Position numbers and translations under genes: made by a program
In this document: positions 43,807-53,773 of the stretch, piece by piece
How the letters are laid out: the number at the start of each line of letters is the position of its first letter
Numbering within the stretch: the stretch's first letter is position 1
NCBI RefSeq assembly: GCF_018860625.1
Contig: NZ_JAHKQB010000014.1
Span: 124,001 to 188,000 of the forward strand
Length of the DNA stretch: 64,000 bases
Direction of reading: 5' to 3'
Source of the DNA: Paracoccus sp. C2R09
GTDB lineage: Bacteria; Pseudomonadota; Alphaproteobacteria; Rhodobacterales; Rhodobacteraceae
The notes under the pieces: generated by a model
What the model saw: the letters and a program-made list of their open reading frames with translations, nothing else
Database searches by the model: none
What the model was told of the DNA's origin: nothing

Positions 43807-44723
43807 CCGACGAAACCCAAACCCGCGCGGGCTTCGTCGCGCTGATCGGCGAACCCAATGCCGGCAAATCCACCCTGCTGAACCAGATGGTCGGCGCCAA
43901 GGTGTCGATCGTGACGCACAAGGTCCAGACCACCCGCGCCCGCATCCGCGGCATCGCGATGGAGGGCGACAGCCAGATCGTCTTCGTGGACACGCCGGGC
44001 ATCTTCCGCCCGCGCCGCCGCCTGGATCGCAGCATGGTCGCCGCCGCATGGGGCGGGGCCTCCGATGCCGATCTGGTCCTGTTCCTGATCGAGGCGCATC
44101 GCGGCCTGACCGAAGGCGCGATGGCCATCATTGAGCAGCTGAAGGAGAGCGCGCATGGGCGCCCCGTCGCGCTGATCATCAACAAGATCGACCGCGTGAA
44201 GGCCGAGAGCCTGCTGGCCCTGTCGGCCAAGGCGAACGAGGCATTCCCCTTTGCCGAGACCTTCATGATCTCGGCCGAGAAGGGTTACGGCACTGCCGAG
44301 CTGCGTGCATGGCTGGCAGCGGGGTTGCCGGTCAGCCCGTGGCTCTATCCCGAGGATCAGATCGCCGATCTGCCCATGCGCATGATCGCTGCCGAGATCA
44401 CCCGCGAGAAGCTGACCCTGCGCCTGCACGAGGAAATCCCCTATCAGCTGACGGTCGAGACCGAGCAGTGGGAGGAGAAGAAGGACGGCAGCGCGCGGGT
44501 CGAGCAGGTCGTCTATGTCATGCGTCCGGGTCACAAGGGCATCGTGCTGGGCAAGGGTGGCGAGACGATCAAGGCCGTGGGCCAGGCCGCGCGGGTCGAG
44601 ATGGAAGAGTTCATGGGCCGCCGCGTCCACCTGTTCCTGCAGGTCCGCGTCCGCGAGAACTGGCTGAACGAATCCGAACGCTATGACGAGATGGGGCTGA
44701 ACTTCCGCGACGGCGATGGCTGA
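43803..44723 (+). CDS. era: GTPase Era
   Basis: This 306-residue ribosome-assembly GTPase binds 16S rRNA. G-motifs: [13 protein letters not shown] (G1), [11 protein letters not shown] (G3), NKIDRVK (G4) and SAEKGYG (G5). The C-terminal KH domain contains [20 protein letters not shown]. It is coupled to rnc by ATGA and overlaps the DUF1491 gene by eight bases. Confidence 0.96.
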   Translation: MTDETQTRAGFVALIGEPNAGKSTLLNQMVGAKVSIVTHKVQTTRARIRGIAMEGDSQIVFVDTPGIFRPRRRLDRSMVAAAWGGASDADLVLFLIEAHRGLTEGAMAIIEQLKESAHGRPVALIINKIDRVKAESLLALSAKANEAFPFAETFMISAEKGYGTAELRAWLAAGLPVSPWLYPEDQIADLPMRMIAAEITREKLTLRLHEEIPYQLTVETEQWEEKKDGSARVEQVVYVMRPGHKGIVLGKGGETIKAVGQAARVEMEEFMGRRVHLFLQVRVRENWLNESERYDEMGLNFRDGDG

Positions 44724-45051
44724 GGCACGGCTGGCCTCGGGCCTCTGGGTCGGGGCCTATCTGACGCGGCTGGGGCTGGCCGACATCCCCGCCTATGTCA
44801 TGGCGCGCGGCGACGATACGGCCGGCGCCATCGCGGTCAAATGCGCCCATCTGGACGGGCGCGCGACGCTGTGGCGGCGGGAATGGGACTTCGAGACCGA
44901 TACCCGCCCCTGGGTCGCCACCGATACCGGCCCCGAGCCCGATATCGACGCGGCCATCGCCCGCGCATGTTCGACCGACCCCGATCTGTGGGTGATCGAG
45001 ATCGAGAGCCGCACGGGCGCGACCCTGCTGGACCAGGAGGGGCTGTTCTAA
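44716..45051 (+). CDS. DUF1491 family protein
   Basis: The 111-residue protein has RLASGLWVGAYLTRLGLADI, GAIAVKCAHLDGRATLWRRE and the terminal ESRTGATLLDQEGLF. It belongs to the alphaproteobacterial DUF1491 family, which is regularly encoded after era. No biochemical role is known to me. There is no signal peptide or membrane helix. The eight-base overlap with era implies co-translation. Confidence 0.87.
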   Translation: MAEARLASGLWVGAYLTRLGLADIPAYVMARGDDTAGAIAVKCAHLDGRATLWRREWDFETDTRPWVATDTGPEPDIDAAIARACSTDPDLWVIEIESRTGATLLDQEGLF

Positions 45052-45085
45052 GCCTCTGGCGCGGTGCGAGACTGCGGAATATGCA

Positions 45086-46024
45086 ATGCCCATGAGCAGC
45101 GCACCCGATCCCCAGACCGATTCGCCCATAGGCCTCGTCTATGCCCTTTCCGCCTATCTGAGCTGGGGGGCGCTTCCCATCTACATGAAGGCGCTGTCGG
45201 ACGTGCCCGCGCCCGAGATCATCGCCCATCGCGTGATCTGGTCGCTGCCCATCGCGGCGGCGGTGCTGATCTGGCAGGGACGGCAGGACCAGGTGATGGC
45301 CGCCCTGCGCCAGCCGCGCCTGCTGGCCATGGCCGCGCTGACGGCGATCCTGATCTCGGCCAACTGGCTGATCTATGTCTGGGCGATCACGCATGACCAT
45401 GCGCTGGACGCGGCGTTCGGATATTACATCAACCCGCTTTTCAGCGTGCTTCTGGGCGCGCTGGTCCTGAAGGAAAAGCTGTCGCGCGGGCAGCTTCTGG
45501 CCATCGGCCTTGCGGCGGCAGCGGTGGTGATCCTGACGGTGCAGGCGGGGCGCCTGCCGCTGGTCGCCATCGGGCTGACGCTGACCTGGGGGATCTATGC
45601 CTATTGCAAGAAGCGCCTGCCGCTCGGGCCGAACCAGGGCTTCACGCTGGAGGTGCTGCTGCTTCTGCCGCTGGCGGTGATCTATCTGGGTTGGACGGGC
45701 GCGACGGGCCGGGGACTGTCCTACGATGCGGGCACATGGGCGCTGTTGCTGGGCTGCGGGCCGGTGACGGCCATTCCGCTGCTGTTCTATGCCAACGGGG
45801 CCAAGCTGATCCGGCTGTCCACCATCGGCATCCTGCAATACGTCACGCCCACGCTGATCTTCCTCTGCGCCGTGATCCTGTTCGGCGAACCCTTCGAGGG
45901 GGCGCGCCTGATCGCCTTCCCGATGATCTGGGCGGCGCTGGCGATCTATACCGCGACGCTGCTGCGCCAAGCGGGCCAGCGGCGTCGCGACCGCCGTCTT
46001 GCCACGACGCGCCGGATGCAGTGA
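45086..46024 (+). CDS. rarD: RarD-type EamA transporter
   Basis: This 312-residue protein has about ten hydrophobic helices and the RarD N-terminus LVYALSAYLSWGALPIYMKA. ILISANWLIYVWAI and FGYYINPLFSVLLGALVLKE follow, the standard drug/metabolite-transporter motifs. The substrate is unknown. It sits between the DUF1491 gene and recO, and could be part of the same transcript (34- and 57-base gaps). ATG 45092 is an alternative start two codons in. Confidence 0.9.
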   Translation: MPMSSAPDPQTDSPIGLVYALSAYLSWGALPIYMKALSDVPAPEIIAHRVIWSLPIAAAVLIWQGRQDQVMAALRQPRLLAMAALTAILISANWLIYVWAITHDHALDAAFGYYINPLFSVLLGALVLKEKLSRGQLLAIGLAAAAVVILTVQAGRLPLVAIGLTLTWGIYAYCKKRLPLGPNQGFTLEVLLLLPLAVIYLGWTGATGRGLSYDAGTWALLLGCGPVTAIPLLFYANGAKLIRLSTIGILQYVTPTLIFLCAVILFGEPFEGARLIAFPMIWAALAIYTATLLRQAGQRRRDRRLATTRRMQ

Positions 46025-46081
46025 TCTGGCATCTTCGCGGCGTTTTCCGCATCCTGCCGTGACGGGCAAGGGGACCAGCTG

Positions 46082-46810
46082 ATGGAGTGGCAGGCACAGG
46101 GCACGGTGATCGCGCGCCGGACGCATGGCGAAACCGCGGTGATCATTGACGTGCTGACCGCCGAACACGGACGCCATGCGGGCGTCGTTCCGGGCGGTGC
46201 GTCATCGAAACGCGCGGCGATGCTGCAGCCGGGCACGCGGCTGGATCTGCGCTGGCGGGCGCGGCAATCCGATCAGCTGGGCAATTTCTCGGTCGAGCCG
46301 GTCAGGATGCGGTCGGCGCTGATGTCGGACCCTGCGGGGCTGGCGGGGCTGAACGCCATCTGCGCGCTGCTGGTCTTCGCGCTGCCCGAACGCGATCCGC
46401 ATCCCGCGCTTGCAACCCGAACCGAGACGCTGCTGGACGCGATCGATTCCGGCAATCCCGACTGGCCCGCCGGATACCTGCTGTGGGAAATGGCGCTTCT
46501 GGACGAGATGGGCTTCGGGCTGGACCTGTCCGCCTGTGCCGTCACGGGGTCCGCGACGGGGCTGGCCTTCGTCAGCCCGCGTTCGGGGCGGGCGGTGTCG
46601 CGTCAGGGGGCCGGGAACTGGGCGCCGCGGCTTCTGCCCCTGCCGCCCCTGATGGGGGGCGAGGGGCCGGGACGCGGTCGCGACCTGGCCGAGGGGTTGG
46701 CCCTGACGGGGCATTTCCTCGGCGCGCGCCTGGCCGAGGAACTGGTGGGCAGACCATTGCCCGCCGCGCGCGGTCGCCTGGTCGGGCGGCTGACCCGCGC
46801 CGCGGGCTGA
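46082..46810 (+). CDS. recO: DNA repair protein RecO
   Basis: This 242-residue recombination mediator helps load RecA at gaps in the RecFOR pathway. An N-terminal OB fold begins MEWQAQGTVIARRTHGE and contains GVVPGGASSKRAA. The helical domain has LLWEMALLDEMGFGLDLSAC, where the usual zinc-ligand Cys pattern is only partly kept. Alphaproteobacteria often place recO after era, as here. Convergent with the META lipoprotein gene, six bases between stops. Confidence 0.92.
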   Translation: MEWQAQGTVIARRTHGETAVIIDVLTAEHGRHAGVVPGGASSKRAAMLQPGTRLDLRWRARQSDQLGNFSVEPVRMRSALMSDPAGLAGLNAICALLVFALPERDPHPALATRTETLLDAIDSGNPDWPAGYLLWEMALLDEMGFGLDLSACAVTGSATGLAFVSPRSGRAVSRQGAGNWAPRLLPLPPLMGGEGPGRGRDLAEGLALTGHFLGARLAEELVGRPLPAARGRLVGRLTRAAG

Positions 46811-46816
46811 GCCGGA

Positions 46817-47290
46817 TTACTCGTTGCCGCGTGCGGCCGACAGTGCGTCGGTCACCTGATCGGCGGGACGGCCGCTTTCGAAGATCAGCCAGGTCGGGCC
46901 CTTGATCTTCAGGACGCCGCCGTAGAACTCGATCTCGTTGGCGTTCTGCAGGGCCTCGAAGTAACGCTGCTCGACCGCGATGTCCTTGCAATCGGTCACG
47001 CCGCTGGTCTGCAGCGGCTCGAATGCGACGGCGGGCAGGGGCACGGTGTTCTTGGCGGCATAGCCGTTGCACGGACCGCGGCCCGAAACGCCTTCGGGGC
47101 GCAGGGTCAGCGTGATGTTGCGCAGCGGAACGGTGCCGTTGCCGATGCCGACCAGCACGTAGTCGTTGGCGGGAAGGCCGCCCATCGGGTCACCGGCCGG
47201 TTCCGAGGAACAGGCGGCAAGCGTCAGCGCGGCGGCACCGAGCGCGGCGAGGGACAGCTTGCTGCGCATCTGGGAAACGGGTCGGGACAT
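46817..47290 (-). CDS. META/HslJ-like domain lipoprotein
   Basis: This 157-residue lipoprotein has lipidated Cys27 in AALGAAALTLAACSS. The mature part resembles META/HslJ domains: ANDYVLVGIGNGTVPLRNIT, VSGRGPCNGYAAKNTV and a Cys in SGVTDCKD that could pair with the first. Members include stress- or drug-related outer-membrane lipoproteins. AAGGAG seven bases before ATG 47290 fixes the start, giving an n-region longer than usual. Confidence 0.75.
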   Translation of the reverse strand: MSRPVSQMRSKLSLAALGAAALTLAACSSEPAGDPMGGLPANDYVLVGIGNGTVPLRNITLTLRPEGVSGRGPCNGYAAKNTVPLPAVAFEPLQTSGVTDCKDIAVEQRYFEALQNANEIEFYGGVLKIKGPTWLIFESGRPADQVTDALSAARGNE

Positions 47291-47365
47291 GGCAAAACTC
47301 CTTGGCGGAAAGCGGACCGGAACGGATTATACGCAAACACATACCCGATCCAGCCCGATCCCGTA

Positions 47366-48973
47366 CTATCCGAGCAGGCGGCGCGCGATGACCTGTGCCT
47401 GAATCTCGGCCGCGCCCTCGAAGATGTTCAGGATTCGCGCATCGCACAGCACGCGGCTGATCTGATATTCCAGCGCGAAACCGTTGCCACCGTGGATTTG
47501 CAGCGCATTGTCGGCCGCCGACCATGCCACGCGGGCACCCAGCAGCTTGGCCATCCCGGCCTCGAGGTCGCAGCGGCGGTCGTGATCTTTCTGCCACGCG
47601 CTAAAATAAGTGAGCTGCCGTGCGATCATGATTTCGACAGCCATCATGGCCAGCTTGTCGGCCACGCGGGGGAATTCGACCAGCGGCTTGCCGAACTGCT
47701 TGCGGTCCAGCGCGTATCGCAGCCCCAGTTCCAGCGCGTTCTGCGCCACGCCGATGGCGCGCGCGGCGGTCTGGATGCGCGCGGATTCGAAGGTCTGCAT
47801 CAGCTGCTTGAAGCCCTGACCCGTCTGCCCGCCCAACAGGTTCGCGCCCGCCACGCGGAAGCCGTCGAAGCCCAGCTCGTATTCCTTCATCCCGCGGTAA
47901 CCCAGGACCTCGATCTCGCCCCCGGTCATGCCGGGGGTGGGGAAGGGGTCGGCATCCGTGCCCGGCGTCTTTTCGGCGATGAACATCGACAGGCCGCGAT
48001 AATCGGTGGTGTCCGGATCGGTGCGGGCCAGCAGCGTCATGACATGGGTGCGGGCCGCATGGGTGATCCAGGTCTTGTTGCCGGTCACGACCCAGTCGTC
48101 GCCGTCGCGCACCGCGCGGGTGCGCAAGGACCCCAGATCGCTACCGGTATTGGGTTCGGTGAAGACCGCCGTGGGCAGGGTCTCTCCGCTGGCAAGGCGC
48201 GGAAGCCAATGCGCCTTCTGCGCATCGGTGCCGCCACACAGGATCAGCTCGGCCGCGATCTCGCTTCGTGTGCCAAGGCTGCCCACGCCGATATAGCCGC
48301 GCGACAGTTCCTCGGAGACGACGACCATCGCGGCCTTGGACATGCCCAGGCCGCCGAATTCCTCGGGGATGGTCAGGCCGAAGACGCCCAGCTCGGCCAG
48401 CTCCTCGATGATCTCCATCGGGATCAGCTCGTCCTTCAGGTGCCAGCCATGGGCGTGGGGGGCGACCTTGTCGTCGCTCCAGCGGCGGAACTGGTCGCGG
48501 ATCATCTCCAGATCCTCGTCGAGGCCCGACGCCCCGAAGGTCGCAGACCCCTGGGCATCCGCGATCAGGCGCGCAAGCTCGGCCCGTGCGGCGGGGGTGT
48601 TCCCGCGCATTAGCTCTCGTGCCGCATCCGATGGCGTCCAATCCACGCCCAGATCCGACAGGCGGGCGAATTCGGTCTGGCTCATGGGGATGCCGGTGGC
48701 GATCTGGGTCAGGTATTCGCCCATGCCGATGCGGGCGATCAGATCCTCGACCGGGCCCGAGACGCGGGCGGACCACGCATGCAGCTGGCGGATCGATTCG
48801 ACATAGGTGGCCAGCCAGGACAGCGCATGGGCCGCATGCTGATGCATCTCCAGCGCCTGCGGATCGGGTTTGCCCGAAGGTGCGACCAGCGCCCGCAGCG
48901 CATCGGTCGCGCGGGTCTGCAGGTCGTCAAGCTCGGCCAGGACGGCTTCGGACCGGTGCTGCATGTCTTTCAT
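47366..48973 (-). CDS. mcd: (2S)-methylsuccinyl-CoA dehydrogenase
   Basis: The 535-residue acyl-CoA dehydrogenase carries a ~150-residue N-terminal extension (AAHALSWLATYVESIRQLHA at about 47-66) that, as I recall, marks methylsuccinyl-CoA dehydrogenases. The ACAD core starts near residue 152, with FTEPNTGSDLGSLRTRA and the final ILNIFEGAAEIQAQVIARRL. It oxidises methylsuccinyl-CoA to mesaconyl-CoA in the ethylmalonyl-CoA pathway for acetyl-CoA assimilation, passing electrons to ETF. GGGGGGGAAG precedes ATG 48973. A longer ATG start at 49003 is possible. Other pathway genes are not in the window. Confidence 0.88.
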   Translation of the reverse strand: MKDMQHRSEAVLAELDDLQTRATDALRALVAPSGKPDPQALEMHQHAAHALSWLATYVESIRQLHAWSARVSGPVEDLIARIGMGEYLTQIATGIPMSQTEFARLSDLGVDWTPSDAARELMRGNTPAARAELARLIADAQGSATFGASGLDEDLEMIRDQFRRWSDDKVAPHAHGWHLKDELIPMEIIEELAELGVFGLTIPEEFGGLGMSKAAMVVVSEELSRGYIGVGSLGTRSEIAAELILCGGTDAQKAHWLPRLASGETLPTAVFTEPNTGSDLGSLRTRAVRDGDDWVVTGNKTWITHAARTHVMTLLARTDPDTTDYRGLSMFIAEKTPGTDADPFPTPGMTGGEIEVLGYRGMKEYELGFDGFRVAGANLLGGQTGQGFKQLMQTFESARIQTAARAIGVAQNALELGLRYALDRKQFGKPLVEFPRVADKLAMMAVEIMIARQLTYFSAWQKDHDRRCDLEAGMAKLLGARVAWSAADNALQIHGGNGFALEYQISRVLCDARILNIFEGAAEIQAQVIARRLLG

Positions 48974-49024
48974 GGCTTCCCCCCCATTGCGGCGTTGCAG
49001 CATGAGTAGCGTCTTTGAATCGTG

Positions 49025-49043
49025 TGCGCAACAATTATGCGCA
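49025..49043. promoter_or_regulatory. Paired TGCGCA elements in the mcd upstream region
   Basis: TGCGCA (49025-49030) and TGCGCA (49038-49043) are separated by the AT-rich spacer ACAATTA, 52-70 bases before the mcd start. Each half is a palindrome, so the site has dyad symmetry apart from the spacer. An operator for a regulator of C2/acyl-CoA metabolism is a guess from context. Confidence 0.4.
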
Positions 49044-49132
49044 GAAACGACATTCGGTGATCTAAAATGTCGCAGCGGATTTGTGCCTCTGCATGGCTTT
49101 TCCTTTGCGTTGGGCGGGACTAGCGTGCGCAC

Positions 49133-49900
49133 ATGTTCGGACTTGATCCTTGGCAAATCGTCGCGGCCCTCGGGGTCACCCTGTTCGCGGGTTTCGTGAA
49201 GGGGGCCATCGGGTTTGCGATGCCGATGATCATGATCTCGGTCTTCGGATCGATCATGCCCGCCACCACGGCCCTGGCCGCGATGATCCTGCCGACGCTG
49301 TTCTCGAACGTCCAGCAGGCGCTGCGCGACGGGGTGCCCGCCGCCACGGCATCGATCCGCAGGTTCCGGCTGCATATCGCCATGGTGGCGATCTTCATCT
49401 GCGTCTCGGCGGGTTTCGCCAATATCATCCCGCAATGGCTGATGTATGCGATCCTGGGCGTGCCGATCACCTTGTTCGCGCTGTGGCAGCTGTCGGGCCG
49501 CCCCATGACCATGAGCCTGCACCACCGCAAGCGGGCCGAGGCCGTGTCGGGCGTGATCGGGGGCCTTTACGGCGGGATCTCGGGGATCTGGGGGCCGCCG
49601 CTGATCGTCTATCTTCTGTCCATCGGGATCGAGAAGAAGGAGCAGGTCCGCGTGCAGGGCGTGGTCTTCCTGATCGGCGCGGTGGTGCTGACGGTCGCGC
49701 ATCTGTTCTCCGGGGTGCTGAATGCGCAGACGGTGCCCCTGTCGGCGGTGCTGTGCATTCCGGGCTTCGTCGGGATGAAGCTGGGCTTCGCCTTGCAGGA
49801 TCGCCTGAACATGGGGCAGTTTCGCCGCTGGACCCTGGTCCTGCTGATCCTGACCGGGCTGAACCTTATCCGCCGCGCCCTTGAAATCTGGAGCCTTTGA
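49133..49900 (+). CDS. TSUP-family (TauE/SafE-like) membrane transporter
   Basis: This 255-residue protein has about eight hydrophobic segments, with [20 protein letters not shown] at the N-terminus and the family repeat counterpart [24 protein letters not shown] carriers export sulfite, sulfoacetate or other organic anions; the substrate here is unknown. Its stop overlaps the dapE ATG by one base (TGATG, 49898-49902), linking expression of the two. Confidence 0.87.
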   Translation: MFGLDPWQIVAALGVTLFAGFVKGAIGFAMPMIMISVFGSIMPATTALAAMILPTLFSNVQQALRDGVPAATASIRRFRLHIAMVAIFICVSAGFANIIPQWLMYAILGVPITLFALWQLSGRPMTMSLHHRKRAEAVSGVIGGLYGGISGIWGPPLIVYLLSIGIEKKEQVRVQGVVFLIGAVVLTVAHLFSGVLNAQTVPLSAVLCIPGFVGMKLGFALQDRLNMGQFRRWTLVLLILTGLNLIRRALEIWSL

Positions 49901-51039
49901 TGACCGATCCCGCCGACCTGACCGCCCGCCTGATCCGATGCCCCTCGGTCACGCCCGCCGCGCACGAGGCGCTGGAGCTGCTGGAGGGCATGCTGGCCGA
50001 TGCGGGCTTCGAATGCCACCGGACGGATCGCAACGGAACGCCGAACCTGTTCGCGCGATGGGGCGCGAAGGGTGCGAAGACCATCGGGTTCAACGGTCAT
50101 GTGGACGTGGTGCCGACCGGCGATCCGGCATCCTGGACGCATCCGCCCTTCTCGGGGCATCTGGACGAGGATGGCATCATCTGGGGCCGCGGGGCCACGG
50201 ACATGAAATCGGGGGTCGCGGCCTTCGTGGCCGCCGCCATCGATTTCGTCCGCGACACGCCCCCCGACGGCGCGATCATCCTGACCATCACCGGCGACGA
50301 GGAAGGCCCGTCCAAGGACGGCACGCCCGCGCTGCTGGACTGGATGGATGCGAATGGCGAACGCATGGACGCCTGCATCGTGGGTGAGCCCTCGAACCCC
50401 GAGGTGATGGGCGAGATGATGAAGATCGGGCGGCGCGGCTCGATGACCTTCAGGATCCGTGCCAAGGGCAAGCAGGGGCACGCGGCCTATCCGCACAAGG
50501 CTAACAACCCGCTGCACGCCCTGACGCGGTTCCTGTTCGAACTGACATCCGAACCGCTGGATAATGGAACGGATCATTTCGACCCCTCGGGGCTGCAGGT
50601 CACCTCGATCGATTGCGGCAATCCCGCGTCGAACGTCATTCCGGAACTGGCAAGCGCGGTGGTCAACATCCGCTTCAACGACCTGCATACGGGCGCGTCC
50701 CTGACCGAGCGGCTGCAGGCCCATGCCGACCGCATCACGCAACAGACCGGCGTCCGGATTGACCTGCAGGCCGACATCTCGGGCGAGGCGTTCCTGACCG
50801 CGCCCGGCCCCTTCGTGGACATGATCCGCGAGGTTGTCACGCAGGAAACGAACCGCCAGCCGGTCATGTCCACGACCGGTGGCACGTCGGACGCGCGCTA
50901 TGTCAAGAACCACTGCCCGGTGGTGGAATTCGGGCTGGTCGGCCAGTTCATGCACCAGGTCGACGAACGCGTGCCCGCCGCGCAGGTGCATCAGCTCAAG
51001 ACGATCTATCAGCGGATGCTTGAGAGGTTCTTCGCATGA
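49900..51039 (+). CDS. dapE: Succinyl-diaminopimelate desuccinylase
   Basis: This 379-residue dinuclear zinc M20 hydrolase makes LL-diaminopimelate for lysine and peptidoglycan. Motifs: [16 protein letters not shown] (zinc His near residue 67), [33 protein letters not shown] (catalytic and zinc-binding Glu near 134) and [19 protein letters not shown] near the C-terminus. The start ATG overlaps the TSUP stop. It is followed by a GNAT gene with ATGA overlap. Confidence 0.95.
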   Translation: MTDPADLTARLIRCPSVTPAAHEALELLEGMLADAGFECHRTDRNGTPNLFARWGAKGAKTIGFNGHVDVVPTGDPASWTHPPFSGHLDEDGIIWGRGATDMKSGVAAFVAAAIDFVRDTPPDGAIILTITGDEEGPSKDGTPALLDWMDANGERMDACIVGEPSNPEVMGEMMKIGRRGSMTFRIRAKGKQGHAAYPHKANNPLHALTRFLFELTSEPLDNGTDHFDPSGLQVTSIDCGNPASNVIPELASAVVNIRFNDLHTGASLTERLQAHADRITQQTGVRIDLQADISGEAFLTAPGPFVDMIREVVTQETNRQPVMSTTGGTSDARYVKNHCPVVEFGLVGQFMHQVDERVPAAQVHQLKTIYQRMLERFFA

Positions 51040-51452
51040 GAATCGCCGAAACCGACGACCTTGCCGCCTGCCACATGCTGCGCCGCGCGGTCTTCATCGA
51101 GGAGCAGAACGTCCCCGAGGCCGAGGAGATGGACGACCTGGACGACCGGGCGATTCACCTGCTGGGGCAGGACGACGATGGCCCCTGGGGGACGGCGCGG
51201 CTGTTCGTCCAGGGCGATACCGGCAAGATCGGGCGCGTCTGCGTCCTGCCCCGGATGCGGGGCACGGGGGCGGGGGCTGTGCTGATGCGGGCGGCGCTGG
51301 ATGCCCTGCGCGCAAGGCCGGGGGTTGTGCGCGCCAAGCTCAGTTCCCAAGTCCATGCCATCGGCTTTTACGAGAAACTGGGATTTGCAGCCCATGGCCC
51401 GGTTTACGACGACGCCGGCATTCCCCATCGTGACATGAGCCGCGAACTCTGA
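51036..51452 (+). CDS. GNAT-family N-acetyltransferase
   Basis: The 138-residue protein has the ElaA/GNAT-like N-terminus [20 protein letters not shown]. Its acetyl-CoA motif is [20 protein letters not shown] at about residues 70-89, followed by [20 protein letters not shown]. The substrate is unknown. The ATG overlaps the dapE stop, suggesting co-expression with dapE, though no link in function is known. Confidence 0.87.
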   Translation: MRIAETDDLAACHMLRRAVFIEEQNVPEAEEMDDLDDRAIHLLGQDDDGPWGTARLFVQGDTGKIGRVCVLPRMRGTGAGAVLMRAALDALRARPGVVRAKLSSQVHAIGFYEKLGFAAHGPVYDDAGIPHRDMSREL

Positions 51453-51493
51453 CAACGCAGGACGCGTTGGCGACTTATGACAAGGCAGACGCG

Positions 51494-53737
51494 ATGAAGA
51501 CCATTCCCAGCAAGGCGCAGATCCTCGAATGGGTGAACCAGCACCCCGAGGCCAATTCCAAGCGCGACATCGCCAAGGCCTTCGGCATCAAGGGCGCCGC
51601 GCGGATCGAGCTGAAGCGCCTGCTCAAGGAACTGGAATCCGAGGGCCGGATGGAGCGTCGCCGCAGGCATTACCTGGATGCCGAGAAGCTGCCCCCCGTC
51701 ACGGTGCTGGAACTGCTGGCCCCCGACGGGTCGGGCGACCTGTTCGCCAAGCCCATCGAATGGCGGGGCGACGCGCCTGCGCCCCGCATCCTCTTTGCCC
51801 CGCGCGAGGCGGATCCCGCGCTTGGCCGCGGCGACCGTTTCCTCGGCCGCCTGATCGAGGTCGCGGGCGAGGATCACGAATACCAGGCCCGCCTGATCCG
51901 CCGCATCACCGCCAGCCCCAACCGCATCACCGGCATCTTCCGCAAGGAAACGCAGGGCGGGCGCATCGTGCCCGTGGACAAGGGGCAGGACCGCGAATGG
52001 CGCGTGCGCGAGGATGCGACCCAGCATGCCGAGGATGGCGAGCTGGTGCAGGCCGAGCAGATCGGTCCGCGCGGCCGCATGGGCGTCCCCTGGGCGCGCA
52101 TCACCGACCGGTTGGGCGATGCATCGGCCCCCCGCGCCGTCAGCCTGATCGCCATTCACCAGCACGGCATTCCCGACGAATTCCCCGACGCCGTCCTGCG
52201 CGAGGCCGAGGCCGCCAGGCCCGCCCCGGAAAAGGGCCGCGACGATCTGCGCGATCTGCCGCTGGTCACGATCGACCCGTCCGATGCGCGCGACCACGAC
52301 GATGCGGTCGCCGCCCAGATCGAGGAGGATGGCGGCGCGACCATCTGGGTCGCCATCGCCGATGTCGCCCATTACGTCCGCCCGAACAGCGCGCTGGACC
52401 GCGAGGCGTGGAAGCGCGGCAATTCCAGCTATTTCCCCGACCGTGTCGTGCCGATGCTGCCAGAGGCGCTGTCGGCCGATCTGTGTTCGCTGCACGAGGG
52501 CGTGGACCGCGCCGTCATCGCCGTCAGGATGCGGCTGGATGCGCAGGGCAACAAGATCAGCCAGCGTTTCCATCGCGGGATCATGAACAGCCGCGCCAGC
52601 CTTGCCTATGAACAGGCGCAGGCCGGGGCGGACGGCAATCCCGACGAACAGACCGAACCGCTGATGGACAGCGTGATCCGTCCGCTGTGGCATGCCTACG
52701 GCCTGCTGCGGGACGCCCGCGCCCGCCGTCAGCCGCTGGAACTGGACCTGCCCGAACGCCGGATCGAGCTGACCCCCGAGGGCCGGGTGAAATCGGTCAG
52801 TTTCCGTGACCGTCTGGATGCCCACAAGCTGATCGAGGAGTTCATGGTGCTGGCCAACGTGGCCGCCGCCGAGGAGCTGTCCAGGCGGGGCAAGCCGCTT
52901 CTGTTCCGCGTCCACGAGGAACCCAGCCTCGACAAGATGGACGCGCTGCGCGAGGTGGCGCAGGCATCGGGCTTTACCCTGGCCAAGGGGCAGGTGCTGC
53001 AGACCAGCCATCTGAACCGTCTGCTAGGTCAGGCCGAGGGCACCGATTTCGACGAGCTGATCAACATCAGCACGCTGCGGTCGATGACGCAGGCCTATTA
53101 CCATCCCGACAATTACGGGCATTTCGGGCTGGCGCTGAAAAGCTATGCGCATTTCACCTCGCCCATCCGCCGCTATGCCGACCTCGTGGTGCACCGGGCG
53201 CTGATCTCGGGGCATGGCTGGGGCAAGGACGGGCTGGACCCCGACCAGATCGAGCGTCTGCCCGAGACCGCCAAGCATATCAGCGAGACCGAGCGCCGGT
53301 CGATGACGGCCGAACGCGACACGACCGACCGATACCTCGCGGCCTATCTGGCCGACCGGGTGGGGGCCGAGATGACGGGCCGCATCAGCGGCATCCAGAA
53401 ATTCGGCGCCTTCGTGAAGCTGGATGACAGCGGCGCGGACGGCCTGCTGCCGATCCGCACCATCGGGCGCGAATATTTCCACTTCGACCCCGATGCGCAG
53501 ACGCTGATCGGCGCGGATACGGGGCTGCAGATCGGCATCGGCCAGCGCGTCACCGTGCGCCTGACCGAGGCGATCCCGATGACCGGCGGGTTGACGCTGG
53601 AACTGCTGGAGCTGGAGGGGAACACCCTGCCGCGCGGCCCCCAGAAGGGGCGTCGCGGGGGACCGGCGGGGCGGGTGTCCACCAAGGCCCGCCTGGCCGA
53701 GGTCAAGCGCGCGACCAAGCGCCGCCGCAAGCGTTGA
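51494..53737 (+). CDS. rnr: Ribonuclease R
   Basis: This 747-residue 3'-5' exoribonuclease degrades structured RNA. A winged-helix N-terminus (SKRDIAKAFGIKGAARIELK) is followed by cold-shock-like OB domains and an RNB catalytic domain with the acidic motif IDPSDARDHDDAV at about residue 260. An S1 domain (GRISGIQKFGAFVKLDDSGA, from about 627) and a basic tail complete it. ATG 51494 with AAGGCAG upstream is preferred to TTG 51467. A hairpin between convergent stops follows. Confidence 0.95.
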   Translation: MKTIPSKAQILEWVNQHPEANSKRDIAKAFGIKGAARIELKRLLKELESEGRMERRRRHYLDAEKLPPVTVLELLAPDGSGDLFAKPIEWRGDAPAPRILFAPREADPALGRGDRFLGRLIEVAGEDHEYQARLIRRITASPNRITGIFRKETQGGRIVPVDKGQDREWRVREDATQHAEDGELVQAEQIGPRGRMGVPWARITDRLGDASAPRAVSLIAIHQHGIPDEFPDAVLREAEAARPAPEKGRDDLRDLPLVTIDPSDARDHDDAVAAQIEEDGGATIWVAIADVAHYVRPNSALDREAWKRGNSSYFPDRVVPMLPEALSADLCSLHEGVDRAVIAVRMRLDAQGNKISQRFHRGIMNSRASLAYEQAQAGADGNPDEQTEPLMDSVIRPLWHAYGLLRDARARRQPLELDLPERRIELTPEGRVKSVSFRDRLDAHKLIEEFMVLANVAAAEELSRRGKPLLFRVHEEPSLDKMDALREVAQASGFTLAKGQVLQTSHLNRLLGQAEGTDFDELINISTLRSMTQAYYHPDNYGHFGLALKSYAHFTSPIRRYADLVVHRALISGHGWGKDGLDPDQIERLPETAKHISETERRSMTAERDTTDRYLAAYLADRVGAEMTGRISGIQKFGAFVKLDDSGADGLLPIRTIGREYFHFDPDAQTLIGADTGLQIGIGQRVTVRLTEAIPMTGGLTLELLELEGNTLPRGPQKGRRGGPAGRVSTKARLAEVKRATKRRRKR

Positions 53738-53745
53738 GGATGGTG

Positions 53746-53767
53746 GCCGGGGGCGCAAACCCCCGGC
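53746..53767. terminator. Shared hairpin between rnr and atoE
   Basis: A perfect 8-bp stem GCCGGGGG/CCCCCGGC with a 6-base loop lies between the convergent stops at 53737 and 53774. T-runs are absent, so it may work mainly as a 3'-end stabiliser for both transcripts. Confidence 0.6.
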
Positions 53768-53773
53768 GACCCG

